Positions 38,670 through 52,154 of a stretch of DNA of 64,000 nucleotides are shown piece by piece. Made by a program: the position numbers and the translations under genes. The notes below the pieces were generated by a model. It saw only the letters and a program-made list of their open reading frames with translations, was not told the origin of the DNA and ran no database searches. This DNA is from Lateolabrax maculatus (Eukaryota; Chordata; Actinopteri; Acropomatiformes; Lateolabracidae): the NCBI GenBank assembly GCA_031216445.1, contig CM062219.1, positions 12,332,501 to 12,396,500 of the forward strand, written 5' to 3'. Every line of letters starts with the position of its first letter. Position 1 is the first letter of the stretch.

Positions 38670-41317
38670 TCGTGGGAGGTGTGCTCACTGTTGGCTCCTC
38701 TCCTGTCCCGGCAGCCGGTAATGTCAGCCCGCCTGCTATCTGGCAGACTGATGATATCATAGATGCTTTACAGTACTTGGGTGTCAGATGGACTCTGTGA
38801 AATCACCGCATGGAGAGAGAGAGAGAGAGAGAGGGAAATGGTGAAGGAGGACGAGAGGGGTTTGGGAGTTGTATGTGTGTAGGAGAAAAAGAAAAAAGGG
38901 AATAAGTGTTTGTGAGTTGTGTGTTTGTGTATGAGAGGGAGAGAAAGTGTGTGTGACGGGTACAGTATCAGTTTTACTTTGGTCTAATTCTGGCTACTTG
39001 CTTGAAACCTAATATATGACCTTATTCCTGGGACAAAATGACACCTACAGTATATTTTGTATGTGTCTACTTGTGTGTACAGTACGTCTCTGTGTGTCAT
39101 GCTTGATATTTGATGCTGTGTGTTTTCAAAATATCAACTTTTCTGGGACCCACAAAGTCAAGTTTGTTTTAGGGGGACCACGGGGCTTTTCAGTTTTTTT
39201 CCTGGCAGGGTTTGGTTTGTAGAATATTACCAAACATAAGACTCTTCTTGAGAGTGGGAGTTGCAAGGGTTTCACACGACAGCAGGGATAAAAGAAGAGA
39301 AGACATAAAGGGCATTGGTTAACAGATGAAATAAAGGGGAATAGTATGAGTAACCGTAAAATGTTACTGATAGTATGCGGACTGTAGTGTTCATAGTAGA
39401 ACATGTATAAGTTTCTCATCTGTTCTCTTCTCTTCACCCTGCCACGTTGTTTGTAGCCGGCTGTGTTGTTATAATTATGGCTTCCCTTTAAATGGGAACG
39501 CCGCAGAGTTGTGTTTGTGTGTGTGGTTTAGCTGCGTTTCAGGGCAGTAATCCTGTTGTTAGGTGTTGGCGTGTCCCACCTTGTCCCTGACGGCGGGACA
39601 TTTTGTCAGTGTGATGACTAGCTGAGGCAGTCGGTGTCCTCATGCTTGGATCACTTTGTTTTGTCGCTCTAAAAACAAGTGTCTGTCCTGGAGAAAGACA
39701 CGGGGAAAGAGATTTGGCTCTCTTCTTTCTAGGTTTCGGAGGCATCTGCTTTTGTTTGGAGTGAAGTGTTTCAAAGCTCAGAGTAATTAAGTTATTTTAA
39801 TTGAATTTGTCATGGGGTTCCTATGTAGTGGTGGTTGTGGTAAGGGTGTGTGTGTGTGAGCGGGGGGTAAATTAATTAGCAGTTGCTGAATGGTTAGAGT
39901 TAAGTGGGAGCCTTTTCTATTGTAAAAAAATAATGACTTAATTCCCTGCAACTTGGATTTGTTTACAAACACTGTGATTTTGTCTGTAGACTAATATTGA
40001 TTCCCCAATCCATCCTAATTAAACATAGCATGTCAAGCACAATTCTGTGCCTCACGTAACCCAAACAGTGTCTGCTACCCACAGAAGTGATGCTTTAATC
40101 ATTACTTGTTCTGCGCGTTCAATGTCATGTTGGTGCTTTTTCTTTGCCTCCGAGGGCCAGCCATTTGTTATGATATTTTCTCTTATAGTACTTTTCTGTT
40201 AGCGACTGGTGATTGAGCCCTTTTTTATCTGATAACATAAGGATAACTCCCTGCCTGGTTGGTGTGTGAAACTGTTATTAACAGAATACCTCCATTTGGT
40301 GAAAGTAAAATAACGGAGAATTAATTGGTAGTTTTCAGGTATAGTTTTTAAACGTATTTTTATAAGACAACTACATTGTCACTACCGGAACTGAAGCAGT
40401 GTTTTGTTACATTTACCACTCAATATTATTCCTTAAGTAATTATCTCTGATAAGATAAGATGATAAAGATGTATCCCAGATACTTAACGATAAACCCAGA
40501 ATATAACATCTGGCTGGTGTGTAACAATAGTACTTTTTCCATAAAAAGTAAAATAGACATTTGAAAAAGGATGTGTTGTCACAGTAAATACTCACAGTGT
40601 ATGTCTTTGCTGTTGGTACACCACTTATGATTGTGGAGCTCATGCAGGCCATTGCTTCATGAGTGTTCATTGGTGGTCAGTAGCCACTGCAGGAGAAAAC
40701 TGCTTCCACTACAGAACATTTTAACCATATTTTCTCTTTTTAAACTCAAAATAAACACAAATATAGTTGTAATGTTGAAGTTTTAAAGCCACAATTGCCG
40801 CCAAAAAGGGTCAAATACTTTCAAACAAATAGTTTTTTTAATTAATCCATGAATTCATCAACTACACTGCATTGTTACACAAGTGACATGCAGAGCAAAT
40901 GTTGTTACAGCGACAGTGGTGTGAGACCTCAGCTCATCAGCTGTATCAGTAGAGAGATTACACTTGATCCCCTGGTCTAGACTGCAGCATGTAAACTATG
41001 GACACCCACCCACACACACGTACGCGCGCACACACACACACACACACACACGTACACGTATACAGACATGCAGCTTAACCATTGTATTATACCCGGTGCT
41101 TCCAGTGCATCTCTGTAACTGGGACATTGTTACTGTCCGCTGGACTCCTGCAGCGGTAAACCCCCCCAGTGATCCCCCAGATAAAGACACACACAAATAC
41201 ATAAACAGATGCATAGACGGACATATACAAAGACCTATCCAGCCTCTACACTTAAATTGTTTTTGAAGTTAATCCTTGTGTTCTGTTAGCAACTTTCCCT
41301 CTCCTTCCCCCCTCCCT

Positions 41318-41358
41318 CTCTCTCTGTCTGTCTCTCTTTGTCTCTCTCTCTCCCTCTC

Positions 41359-41413
<55 letters not shown>
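41318..41413. repeat. (CT)n / (CTGT)n pyrimidine microsatellite
   Basis: About 95 bp of CT dinucleotides interrupted by CTGT tetranucleotides. All bases on the + strand are pyrimidine or G of CTGT. Confidence 0.9.
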
Positions 41414-41420
<7 letters not shown>

Positions 41421-42684
41421 CCTCTCTGCCCCTCGACTCTGTAGCCTCATTCCCTGCTGACCTGACCAGCATGTGGCAGCCGTCATGCCAGCCAGCAGCC
41501 GGCCCCTCTGTCCTTTAGCGTTCCTGCTTCCCGACTGTATCTGGAACGTTGCTGTCAACCTCCAACCTCGCAACATGGCACCTCTCTGCCTTCCAGTCCC
41601 ATACACTGTTAACCAAGTTTGTGTTTGTGCAAACAGATTCTAAGCAATTCAATGCCTCATGGTAATTTTGGAAAAAAGTAATGTCTGTACAATATAAAAA
41701 ATGACTATTTTGATTTGATCACATACAGTAGAATATATAGCTAATTAATTTGTTTAACCTGAACTAAAAAGCACTAAGATTTTTTAAATAGTAGATCAGA
41801 TTAGATTTTCACCTTGATTCTATGTCCTTGTGCACCCAAAGGTTGTTGTGTTTCCTGCTGCAAGAACATCCTGATCACCTTAGTTTACAGTAAATGAAGG
41901 ACTCTTGTGACTGTTCTGGTTAGAGAATGTGAAGAAACAAATGGCGGGTAAAAGCAAGTGAGTTACTGATTATGCACCAGATGTCCATCTAAGTAAGTAA
42001 GAATATAGCGTGTTGGCATTGCCAATTGTACTCCTAAGATTAGATTTTTCCATTGGGTTTTTGTATCATTGAAATAAATAAATACTGGAACTGGGCACTG
42101 ATAAATTCACACATTTTTAAAAATAAAAATTGGAAACTATTGAATTGAATTGTAGTAATATAGAGACAAGTTAGATCATCATAGACCTCCAGTTATTACA
42201 TGCAGCAGGAAAGAACAAACAAATAGATCATACATATTAAACTGGCCAGCTTTATTGCACTGATGTCCCTTCTGTATGTCTCGTCCAGGCTTTATCTCTA
42301 TTCCCAAGAGCAGGTCACAGTTTAATAACAGAAATGCACTGAAATGATGTCCTTTTTATAGTACTAGTGTGTTCTTAGTTTTATAATAACAAAAAGCTGT
42401 CTCAGACATCCTATTCTCCTCCAAGTTAGATTGTTGGATCTACATTCAGTGATGTTGTGCACTTTCTAAATTTTCCTTCCAAATGATGACATTGTCTTAA
42501 ACTGATAGGGAAAGCTTGGTTGGTTTTGGTCCACTCAGTCAGTCACAGCAGGTTAACCAGCAATCAGCTTGTCAGTCAGCTCCCCGGGGGGCCCAGAGAT
42601 TTTGCATTAGCCTTGCCCATCACCCCACTCTCTGTCTAGTAAGTGCTAAGCTAGCTGTAGAAGATATGGCCCTGCTAATGTCTT

Positions 42685-42688
<4 letters not shown>

Positions 42689-42722
<34 letters not shown>

Positions 42723-42921
42723 TGCCTGCCTGTCCAAGCCAGAAAGGGAGCCCAAGCCAATTGGTATGTTTTAGTATTGAAATATTCACCATGTAATCCC
42801 CTCTTCTCCACTCCTCCTATCTCGCTCTCCCTCTCGCCCTCGTCCCAAAAGCTTTTCACCACAAATCCTCTTTTGGCGTGCCTGCCTGTCACACCCTCAG
42901 GCTCATAGTGTGAAGGGCAGC

Positions 42922-42957
<36 letters not shown>

Positions 42958-43030
42958 TAAATTGCCTTGTTGTTGAGTCCCTATCCTCATTAGAGGACTG
43001 TGATGTTTTTGGCAGTAATGAGGAACAAGC

Positions 43031-43067
<37 letters not shown>
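42689..43067. repeat. cluster of three (TG)n microsatellites
   Basis: TG tracts at about 42,689-42,721, 42,929-42,955 and 43,032-43,067, all in the same orientation. Confidence 0.9.
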
Positions 43068-43069
<2 letters not shown>

Positions 43070-45856
43070 TATGTTTCAGCTATGAATGTGTGTTTTGGTG
43101 CTGCAGACCATTCTCTGAATTTGTCCTTCATTCACTTTTCCCTGTCTAGGCATGAAATCATCAAATCTCACATTAAAGTTTCTGGTTTATAGGGGACATG
43201 TTAAAGCATTTACTACTTTATGGAAGTTTGTTTGACAGCTTTCTTTGATTTGGTGAGAGTTCTTTGGAGCAACGTTTAAGTGCCGTGTCACTAAAACAAG
43301 TCCTCATACCTAAACAACAAAACATGTGTTTGTCATTGCCTTTCCAAATGACCCATTTGTGCATTTTCTGATACGGTGCCATTATTAGCAGGACAATATC
43401 CTTTGTGCCCTCAAACACTCACAAAAACAGTTCATATGAGCGTTTTCTAATCTGCCACCACTGTAGTGAAGGTTTGGTCACTTGTGAGAGAAAGACTGGG
43501 GTCATGATTTACTGCAACTGTTTGTGGGGTTGCAAACCACAGTTACCAAAGTCAAAATCCAACCCTTTTTGACGCCAAACCATCCACTATAATAACACCC
43601 CGCTAGTCCTGCCTGTGCTTCTGAGAGACAACTTGAATTTGCACAATTTAAAAGAGGTTGCTTGTCAAGAAAACATAAATACATGTTCAGTCAAAGACAC
43701 TGAAGTCAAGGAATTGATCATTTACAGCAAATGGTTAAACAGTTAGATTCGGGGGAGATCTCAAAGAATCGAGCAGCAACAAGGATTGTAATACCCCTTT
43801 AATAAACACATACATGGGCATTTAGACTTCATTAAATCAGCAATACCAATGAACATATCACATAAGGAGGTTCAGGTGGCAGCAAACTGTTTTTGCATTA
43901 TCGTTTCAGCAGAGTAATAGTGAGAAGCGTCATGGTTAATGGCCTGAATATGACTGGACATTACTTGTCAGCCACACAGCTGTGAATGAGCCAGTGATTG
44001 TGAAGCATGAATGAAACAGCTGATGCCAATCCGCTAATACAAAGACATACTTCAGTGCTCTGCCTGAACCCGCCTGATGTGTTTTACAAAATGACAAGTG
44101 CTGCTGATTTCAAATGTGGTCAGTCTCCTAGTCTCCTTTTAGAGCATCCCCTTCTGGGCTTTTCCTGGATAGCCTTCATGCTGACATGGCAGAGGACTGT
44201 GGTTAGGGGTTAGGAGTTAGTCAGAAACATCATGAGAAAGTGTTGCCTACCTTGATTATGTGTATTGGAGGCATCAGCAGTAAAAATGTCCAAATTTAGA
44301 TGTTACATCAAACCAGCAGTAACTAACCACTACTTACATTTTGCTGTGACTGCATTTTTTCAGCAGCCGCCTTACAGTAAAAGCCAAACAGAAGGCTTAT
44401 AACCTCTTCACTTGAATGCTTTTAATGTGAAGCAGCTACAGGAAGTATTGGGTTAGCTTTAACAGCATATTAAAGAGGTCACTACTATCCCATTCTTCAG
44501 CAGTGCTTTGTCCTTCTGTTGCATTGTGCTCAGGCTCTCTCTTAATCTTCATCTTGGCCTAGGAGCTCAGCGAAAACACTGAGAGTTAAGTGGTCCTTCA
44601 GCTGCAGGTCACTATTAGGCAGCTTATTCTAAAAGGTAGAAAGACTGGTTTGATTCCTAAAGAGATAAAATGTGGATTAACAGATGTGTTGACATATGGT
44701 TCATTGAGCCTCATATCAACTTGTTTGCGAGGTTAATTGTACACATTAAAAGCTCAGCTCTAAATAATACCAGTTGTTAGATCTAAGAGCAATGAGGTGA
44801 TGGCATTAGTGAAAGAGTTATAAATACTGTTATTTAAATAAATGTGGCCAGGCTGTCTCGTAGAAATGTGTCTTCAGGCACTCCATGGTTCAGCAAACTC
44901 AAGCGCATAATGTACCATTCAAACAAGTGAAAATGCAAAAACGAAATTGGCCTCTTCATATCATGACTTTTAGCTGCAGGCCAGGATTGCATAGGTTTCC
45001 AGCTCAGTGCTTCATGTAATCATCTGCTCTCCCTCTTGACATGATAGAGGAAAGCTTTAAAATACAAGAACATAAACCTATGGTCTAGAGTCTTTACACA
45101 GAGGCTGGTGGAGGAGAGAGATTATTCTAAAGAATGCCTGCCTGCAGGATGGCGATGAATTTGCTCTTCAACCAAGTGTTATAATTATCTTCTTCTTTTT
45201 CAACATTTATAGGGCTTCAAGTAATTGCTTTGGTGAATATTTACATTTTGAGTTTTTTTTATCTTTTAGTGCCTTTGCCTCTATAGAAACCCATAAACAC
45301 TCCACACTGTTCTATGATCCTGCAATCGCAATCTTATGTTTTACTTAATTCTCCTTCGTTCTGCTTATGGAATCAGATTTTCATTATTTCATTTGGCAGA
45401 TTTGTTTAAATCTGTGGATTATGAGAGCCGGGTAAAACATGCCAAATGATAGCAACCATCGCCTCACAGGGATGCAAAAGATGGGAGGGTGATTGTTCAT
45501 GGACTTGAATGGAGGTGTGAATGCTGAAAAGCATAGATGCTCCTTTAAACGAAGAGAAATGATCTATTGATGATCACAATTTGTGAGAGAGCTTGTGAGA
45601 GCTACGATCATAAAGGCGTAACTTCACATTGAGCGTAGGTTTATTGCATCGCCCATTAGCACAGTTTATGTACTGCATTCACTTTGCTAACCATTGATCG
45701 AGACTAAGAATGATATTCTCCCCTTGTCCTTTTTTCTTATCTTGCTCTCTCACTTCACACTTGCTGCTACATTCATTAACAAATTCTAATGTAGAGTATT
45801 TAAGATGAATTAGTTGTACAAGCAACCCTTCAGAACTGACACGGAGGGCTAAACAG

Positions 45857-45873
45857 TGTGTGTGTGTGTGTGT

Positions 45874-45916
<43 letters not shown>

Positions 45917-45921
45917 TGTGT
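45857..45921. repeat. (TG)n microsatellite
   Basis: About 65 bp of TG with one TATG and one TTTG interruption, followed by a short GA tract. Confidence 0.95.
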
Positions 45922-46995
45922 GAGAGAGAGAGAATTAGTCCTCTGAAGTCTCTCCACCAGTCTCTCACTGAAGAAATCACACATGCCTGTGGATCCACGC
46001 ATACACACACCATGCTCACATATGCTGGGAACGACACAGCTGAGAGGGAGTGTGGCATAGTGAAGGGATTTGGAACAGGAGGCTGGCAATTGTTTGCCCT
46101 CCTCATCTTTGACCTTACCTGACCTCGGAGAACGTGGAGGCTATTAGATCACAGGCGTCTGCAGCTTTAAAGGCTCAGTTCTCCCAAATGAAAAATTAGC
46201 CATTCCAGCACGGGGAGTTGTCCTCTCATGCTTATAATGCCCATTGTTTGATACAGAAAGTAGGGTGTTCTGGTTTGAAATGATGTAAAATGGATGCAAT
46301 CTGGAAGTATAGCACCTTCTCAGACACTGAGAAGGCCCTGATGTTAGCGAGAGTGTTCATTTAGATCATGTTAAAGAATGTTAATTGTTATAGTTATAAA
46401 AATTCCTGTTGTCCAAATGAAATTATTCATTATTATAGGAAGCTATAATTAAAAAAAACTAACATATTTAGTTGTTTTAAGTTTTGTTTTCCATTTATGA
46501 AGTATTTAGACTCAGAAAACAGTGGAACACAGTTCAGTGCTTTAAACATCAGTTTGATCATGCCATATATATCAGTACTAGAAAAGATCCTCATTTATGT
46601 TGCTAGGATTTAGGATAGGATTTTTACCATATCGCCCTGTCCTACACTTAAGTCTTATTTTCAAATTATTAATTCATTTACAGGCTGCATATTCAGTGCA
46701 GAGTCCGTTTTGCCAAGGAGATAGTATTTTCTTTAGGTTAGGTTTTCCAGCTTTCCATGCCAGTGTGGCTCTCTGTTTCTAATAAATCCCACTGGGCAAA
46801 GAGTGTTTGAGTAACAGAAGGCCCTGGACCTCTGTGGAGTTTTTAATGCATCATTTTCCTTTAAGAAAAGACCCGGGGCTGATAGAGCGTCTCTGGGTGA
46901 TTTGCAGAGAGCAGCTGAGAATGGCAATAAACAAGCTCTGTCTCTCTCATACATACACACCCACAGACATTCACCTATGTATGTGTACAGTACAT

Positions 46996-47100
46996 GCTTA
47001 CACATGCATGCATTGGGGCTGCAATTGATGTTTTTTTTTTATTTTATTGCTGACTAATCACTTGAGTAATTGACAAATTCTTTAAGCACAACTGAAAATG
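46996..47100 (-). repeat. decayed repeat of the family at 28,840
   Basis: 'GGGGCTGCAATTGATGTTTT' followed by 'GCTGACTAATCACTTGAGTA' resembles the reverse complement of the right end of that family (GATTAATCG...GTTGCAGCCC). Only the end is recognisable. Confidence 0.4.
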
Positions 47101-47742
47101 CAACCAAGTTAAACACAAGTGCTCACTCATAGCGATGGAGAGAAGAATTGGCAGTCCCATTTTGCTGAAGGTACTGATAACGTTCTTTTGGGGTGTTAGT
47201 GTGAACCAGATACAGATACTGATTAGAGATTAAACAGATATAATTGACTGGAATTTGATAGCTTTGTTGGATGTAATCCAATTCAAATTAGATTACACTT
47301 CCGCTAATAAGATAGAATCCATGCAGTGTGGACACTCAGATCGTGTGCTGGAACACATATAACTCATGCATACACATAATCACTGGGTTTTAGTGAAAGT
47401 GAGGAGAAGACCGTGTCGATAGAACAGTAAATATCCGGTATGTGCAATACAAGTGTCCAGATATAGGAGAGTAATGGACAAGGCACGGGCAATTATTTTC
47501 TTTATCAGAACATCTCAAATTGCATTATCGTGGTTAGTGAAATGGCTTTTAGTATGTGGTATCTGGATTTGTATATGATTTCTCATAAACTCACAACTAC
47601 GGTATGTTTAAATGAGATTCAGAGCTGGTTTGCATCTTGTGTTCACACATAAAGTTCTGGAAGAAATCCCAACAGCTATGCTGGCAATTATGAACCTGCG
47701 AGTGACATCAGACTCTAAAAAAGGGGTGTCGGGGTGGTGTGG

Positions 47743-47781
47743 TGTGTGTGTGTGTGTGTGTGTGTGGGGGGGGGGGGGGGG
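47743..47781. repeat. (TG)n followed by poly(G) run of 16
   Basis: A TG tract runs into 16 consecutive G (47,766-47,781). Confidence 0.95.
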
Positions 47782-48148
47782 TGTTAAGAGGGGGAGGGGA
47801 GTGTAAAACGTGAGGAGGAAGAGAGAAAGAGAAGAGAAGAGAAGAGGGAATGCGCCGCACTTTGTAACAGGCTATCACAGGCTAATTTCCCATGAGCATC
47901 TCAGAGGAACGTGTCTAGTGTCTCTCCTGGGAGTGTTTACACTCACACCTCCACACGCACTCACATGCACTTCTAGACTCTGAAAGCGAGTCCTTTTCTG
48001 TTTCCTATTTTTTTCTGCGGCTTGAAAGCAGTTGCAAGGGCAACGCTGCTTTCAAAAGGTCTGCACGTGAACGTATCAATGAAAAGAGTGTGTGTCGGTG
48101 TGTTTGTAGTTTATTACAAAGTCCCAGCTAGCAGTAAAAGCTCCGTCT

Positions 48149-48164
48149 GCATCGCCATGACAAC
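48149..48164. promoter_or_regulatory. candidate RFX X-box
   Basis: GCATCGCCATGACAAC is close to the RFX palindrome when read on either strand (GTTGTCATGGCGAT). Motif evidence only. Confidence 0.25.
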
Positions 48165-48460
48165 AGCCCTGTAACAACAGGGAGACAACACCCATTTCCA
48201 CCCTCCCAACCCCCATCAGCTGTGTTCGTGTGTGTGTATGTGCATGCTTGATTGCTTGCATATTTGATAGTGTGCATTTGAGCGAAATTCCAATGAGTGT
48301 GTGTGTGTGTGTGTCTGTGTGTCTGTTTGCGTGTGTGTGTGTGTGTGTTTGAGTGACCACTCCCCACTGAGGCATACAGGCAGAGCTATTAGGGCCGTGT
48401 CCATCATTCAGAGACACAGACAGTACCTGCTGGCATGCTCCCTAATGGCTGCTCTCTCTG

Positions 48461-48461
<1 letters not shown>

Positions 48462-48501
<40 letters not shown>
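48462..48501. repeat. (AC)n microsatellite
   Basis: About 40 bp of AC dinucleotides. Confidence 0.95.
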
Positions 48502-48505
<4 letters not shown>

Positions 48506-49642
48506 CCATTGCTGCCTCTATGAATGGAATTGATATCTCAGCGGCGCTCTCCTACTGTCTGCCCCAGCCAGCCAATTGTTCAGCTCGCTGCTCTACCTCC
48601 AGGAAGAGATGACATCATCGCTGGCCAATGGCATCACAGCTCTAGGGCGTGCTTCTTTCTGACGGTCTGCATGATCAGGGGTGACGAGGAAGGTTGTGTG
48701 TGTTTGTGTATGCGTGCTGGTAATAGGGAGATAATACCTATGGGATCAAACTGTTCCTCCTTTCCATCTCATCATATTCAGTCACCACTCTCTTTTCTTC
48801 GTTCACTTTCTCCTTTCTACCTTCTTTCTCTTTTTTCCTCCCATCACTCTCTGTAACTTTTTGGATATTCCTATTCCATCTTTCCTAGCTCTATTTATTT
48901 ATTTATTTTTAATGTTTTTAGTTTTTTTTTCCTGCCCACTACAGTTGCATCTTCAACTGCATCATCACCATCATCTCTTCCTGTGCACGTGGTGTATTTG
49001 TGTGTGCAAGGTCCAGTGCCAGTCACTAGGTCATTGTTTGTACTGTGACTAAGCTAAATTTATGTGTGTGTGTCTGTGTACTGACACAGCAGGGAGCAGG
49101 ATGTCACCGTGACCGAGCTACAGATAAACTTGTTCACGATACACTTCCCTATTGTGACCTTCCATCTAAAATGAGGGCTTGCATCAGGAAAAATAATTGT
49201 GTCCATGTTGGGGTTCCATCAAAACTAAAACTAAGATAAGATAGATATAAAATACAAGATTTCTTTTGCATTTGAAGTGCTGTAAAACGTTTTTGTTTAC
49301 AATTTATGGAAAAGTCTTATTAGCAATTTTGTCACCTACAGTGGATGCAGAGATGGTCCTGTTTTGTAGGGCAGTGAATCCTGATCTGATCCCATTTGAG
49401 TTTTGTTTAAAGCTTAAAGTTGAGCCTAGTTCCTTAAAATACACAGTTAAATTGGATTTGTGTATAATAAGAATTAAAAATTAAAAACAATAAACATCAA
49501 AAGCTGTGGTTGTGTTTGTCGGAGGGTGTCAGTGTTTGTATTTACATCCAATTTCTTGGCTTTGTTCAGCCAGCAAAGCTGATTAATCCTCTGCTGTCAG
49601 TCATTGATTAATTAATTAGATGCTGTGTCACCATATGTGTGT

Positions 49643-49656
49643 GTATCCATGGTAAC
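49643..49656. promoter_or_regulatory. candidate RFX X-box
   Basis: GTATCCATGGTAAC fits the two-half-site RFX X-box. Motif evidence only. Confidence 0.3.
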
Positions 49657-50192
49657 AAGGCTACATCATAGGCCACAGCCTTTATTGATGTTAAAAATTA
49701 ATAGAAAGAGCATTAAAAGCATATTATGTATAAATATAATAAGTAATAAAGGAATAGATGTCCATAATTTTATGTTTTTGATTTAAAGTATAATTATAAG
49801 AAGTCACAATCTGTTATTTCATTATTATCAGAACACTGACCCTCTGCACTGTACGTCACTTGGCCAAATACAAGAAGAGGGCATATAAATTGTTTTCTGT
49901 TATAGTATTCTTCTTAAAATCCCAAGTCAATGGCAGATACAGATTTCTATTCTCATTTTAAGCGACCAAGACCCTCTTCTCCCTCATCGCCAACCCCCAC
50001 CTTTCATTTGCCACTCTGCTGCCTGTCCTTCAACTGCTGCTTCCTCCCTTTTTGTCTCCTTCCTGTTTAACTGCATTGGAGAAATGCATTGTGGGTTTGT
50101 GGTTTTCCCTTCACACCTGTCACTGTCAAGATAGATGGTACTAGTATGAATGGTAATGGTACTGGCTTGCGGTTAAATGGCAAGTAAGGAAT

Positions 50193-50193
<1 letters not shown>

Positions 50194-50245
<52 letters not shown>
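50194..50245. repeat. (TG)n microsatellite
   Basis: About 52 bp of uninterrupted TG dinucleotides. Confidence 0.95.
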
Positions 50246-50249
<4 letters not shown>

Positions 50250-50639
50250 CACATGCATCAGTGTGTACATCTGATTGGTTGCAATATATGTTTAAATTCA
50301 TGCACATGTGTGCATCCAGACATATGTGTGTGTTCTTTGTGTGTGTGTGTGTGTGTGTTAACAGGGATGGTTAGTATTGATGAGTCCTTAGACCTTCCAT
50401 CCATCAGTGTGACGACCTTTTACCCCAAAAAGCCTGCAAATTAGCCATTAATGGTTCCGCCCAGAGGATGGAAGAGAGGATGATTGTTTGTCTGTGTGTG
50501 TGATTCTCAAGGTATAAGAACTGATGAGAGACTGCCTCTCTTCAGTCATATCTGTGCAATGGATGATGGCTCTTGTTTGCAAGCAATAAAGCTCTACAAA
50601 GGGCTGGATATTGTGTCATTCAGTATTTAATTGCCAACT

Positions 50640-51060
50640 CTCATCTGCACTAGACAAGAACTGAGATTTCAGTTTCCACGACACAGTCTTGATTAAATCT
50701 GACAGCAAATATTTTAGGATCATCTTCTGTTTTTATGCACCTAAACTGTGGAACTCACTGCCTTTGGACATAAGACTGGCAAGGTCTCTCTGTATTTTTA
50801 AAAGGGAATTAAATCTTTCTAATCTGGCTTTCAATTTGAAGTATGTTATAGTCTTAGTTTTTAAGTTATAGTTCATTGGCTTCTACATTATTCTGGTATT
50901 TATTGTGTTATTGAGTTTTATTTATTGATTTTAACAATTGACTGTTGCAAAATGTATTTATTGATGTTTTATTGTTATTATTTCTCTTTTCTTGCTTTTT
51001 TAAAATTTCTTAATAATTTTTATTTGTATTTAAATTCTATAAAAAAAATATTCTTCAGCT
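50640..51060 (+). mobile_element. 5'-truncated LINE (L2/Maui-like) 3' end
   Basis: A short + strand frame reads A-P-K-L-W-N-S-L-P-L-D-I-R, then S-L-C-I-F-K-R-E-L and L-A-F. That is the hallmark C-terminus of the ORF2 reverse transcriptase of L2-type and related fish LINEs (A-P-x-L-W-N-S-L-P...F-K-x-x-L-K). It is followed by an AT-rich 3' tail. The rest of the element is missing, as is usual for 5'-truncated insertions. It is not functional. Confidence 0.7.
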
Positions 51061-51592
51061 GATCTCTGAACCGATGCTTAATGCTGGCCAGTACTCATTG
51101 GTCCCTTTCCAACATCGATTGCATCGGTTTGCTGGATTATAAGACAATGACAATGGCAAATGGGAAAAATTTGGGGAAAAATTGTCAATAAATGCACTCT
51201 ATGCTTAGATTTTAACATTATGATTTCATTAGTAGAAACATTTTAAGAGCTAAACCAAAATGAAAAGAAAAATCAAAAAGGCAGCCCATCAACGCTGATG
51301 TGTTTGGCACACTTCATCCATGTTCACTAAAGGCCTTCTTTCCTTTTTGAACTTGTTTCTCATGCAAAGCATCCAACAGAATAGGAATAGTATTTCTTCA
51401 TGAATCCATGTTAATCTTTTGACCCAGACACAATATTAGTTGTGTCTATAGCCGGGCTGGGCCGGGCAGCTCCTCCACTGCTCTTTTCGCACATGATATT
51501 AAACATACATTAAAAAAAACAATCTTGACACAGAACCCTTAGATATTCTTTTAATTGTGTCTTGAACTCTTGTTTTATAATGACAATCATGT

Positions 51593-51815
51593 CTTTAAAC
51601 ATATGTTTTGCTGTTTTAGTTACAACAGTAAATACAAACATAGAAAGGAAATACATATAACAATGTGTATTTAACTTTATTTCTTTGATTTGTTTTTAGT
51701 TTAGATCTTTTAAATCTTCCATAGTGTGAAGAACTAACAATGCAAATAAATATATACTTATTATAAGAAGTTTAAGCACTGCATGTCCCTTTATTGATCA
51801 TATTATTGTTTAATT
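51593..51815 (+). repeat. flanking direct repeat, left copy
   Basis: From 'TTTTGCTGTTTTAGTTACAA' through 'ATACATATAACAATGTGTAT', 'GTGTGAAGAACTAACAATGC' and 'TTTAAGCACTGCATGTCCCT' to 'TTGATCATATTATT', this matches 56,573-56,790 in the same orientation at about 80% by eye. The pair encloses gene copy A, with starts 4,980 bp apart. No coding potential seen. Confidence 0.8.
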
Positions 51816-52088
51816 CTGTTCTCTATTCCATTCTTACAGTTTCAGACGAGTAAAGAGACTTCAGAAAAGCACAAACACTCTTGTGATTGACCTACTCAGG
51901 ATAAGATCATTAAAAATTGCAAAAGTAAATTCTTGATTCACACAAGTGTAATAGAAAACACATGCAAATAGATAAAACACAAGCAAATGGAGAAATCAGC
52001 TTCACCAAATCACCTTCTACCACTGTGCCTGGACTGGCACAGCCACCATATTTTTAAATCTTGTGAAGAATTTCTTGTGAAATCTTGT

Positions 52089-52135
52089 GAAAATTAAAAA
52101 GACCATTGAAAAATGTTTTTTTTTTTTTTTTTTTT
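52089..52135. repeat. left boundary of the duplicated block, with poly(T)20
   Basis: The stretch AAAATTAAAAAGACCATTG, then AAAAATG followed by 20 T, is repeated at 60,906-60,964 with 32 T. Sequence to the left is unrelated between the two copies, so this is the breakpoint of the duplication. On the gene (-) strand it is a poly(A) tract about 370 bp after the stop codon. Confidence 0.85.
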
Positions 52136-52154
52136 AATTGTAATTGATTTGTTT

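Larger units (their letters stand above)
38454..50639. other. presumed large sh2d3c intron; no exon recognised
   Basis: I looked for the expected next exon (F-S-K-E-K-Y, then A-W-Y-H-G-R) on the + strand and did not see it. The stretch is rich in microsatellites, and short open frames here mostly run through TG/CA or CT tracts. Confidence 0.45.
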
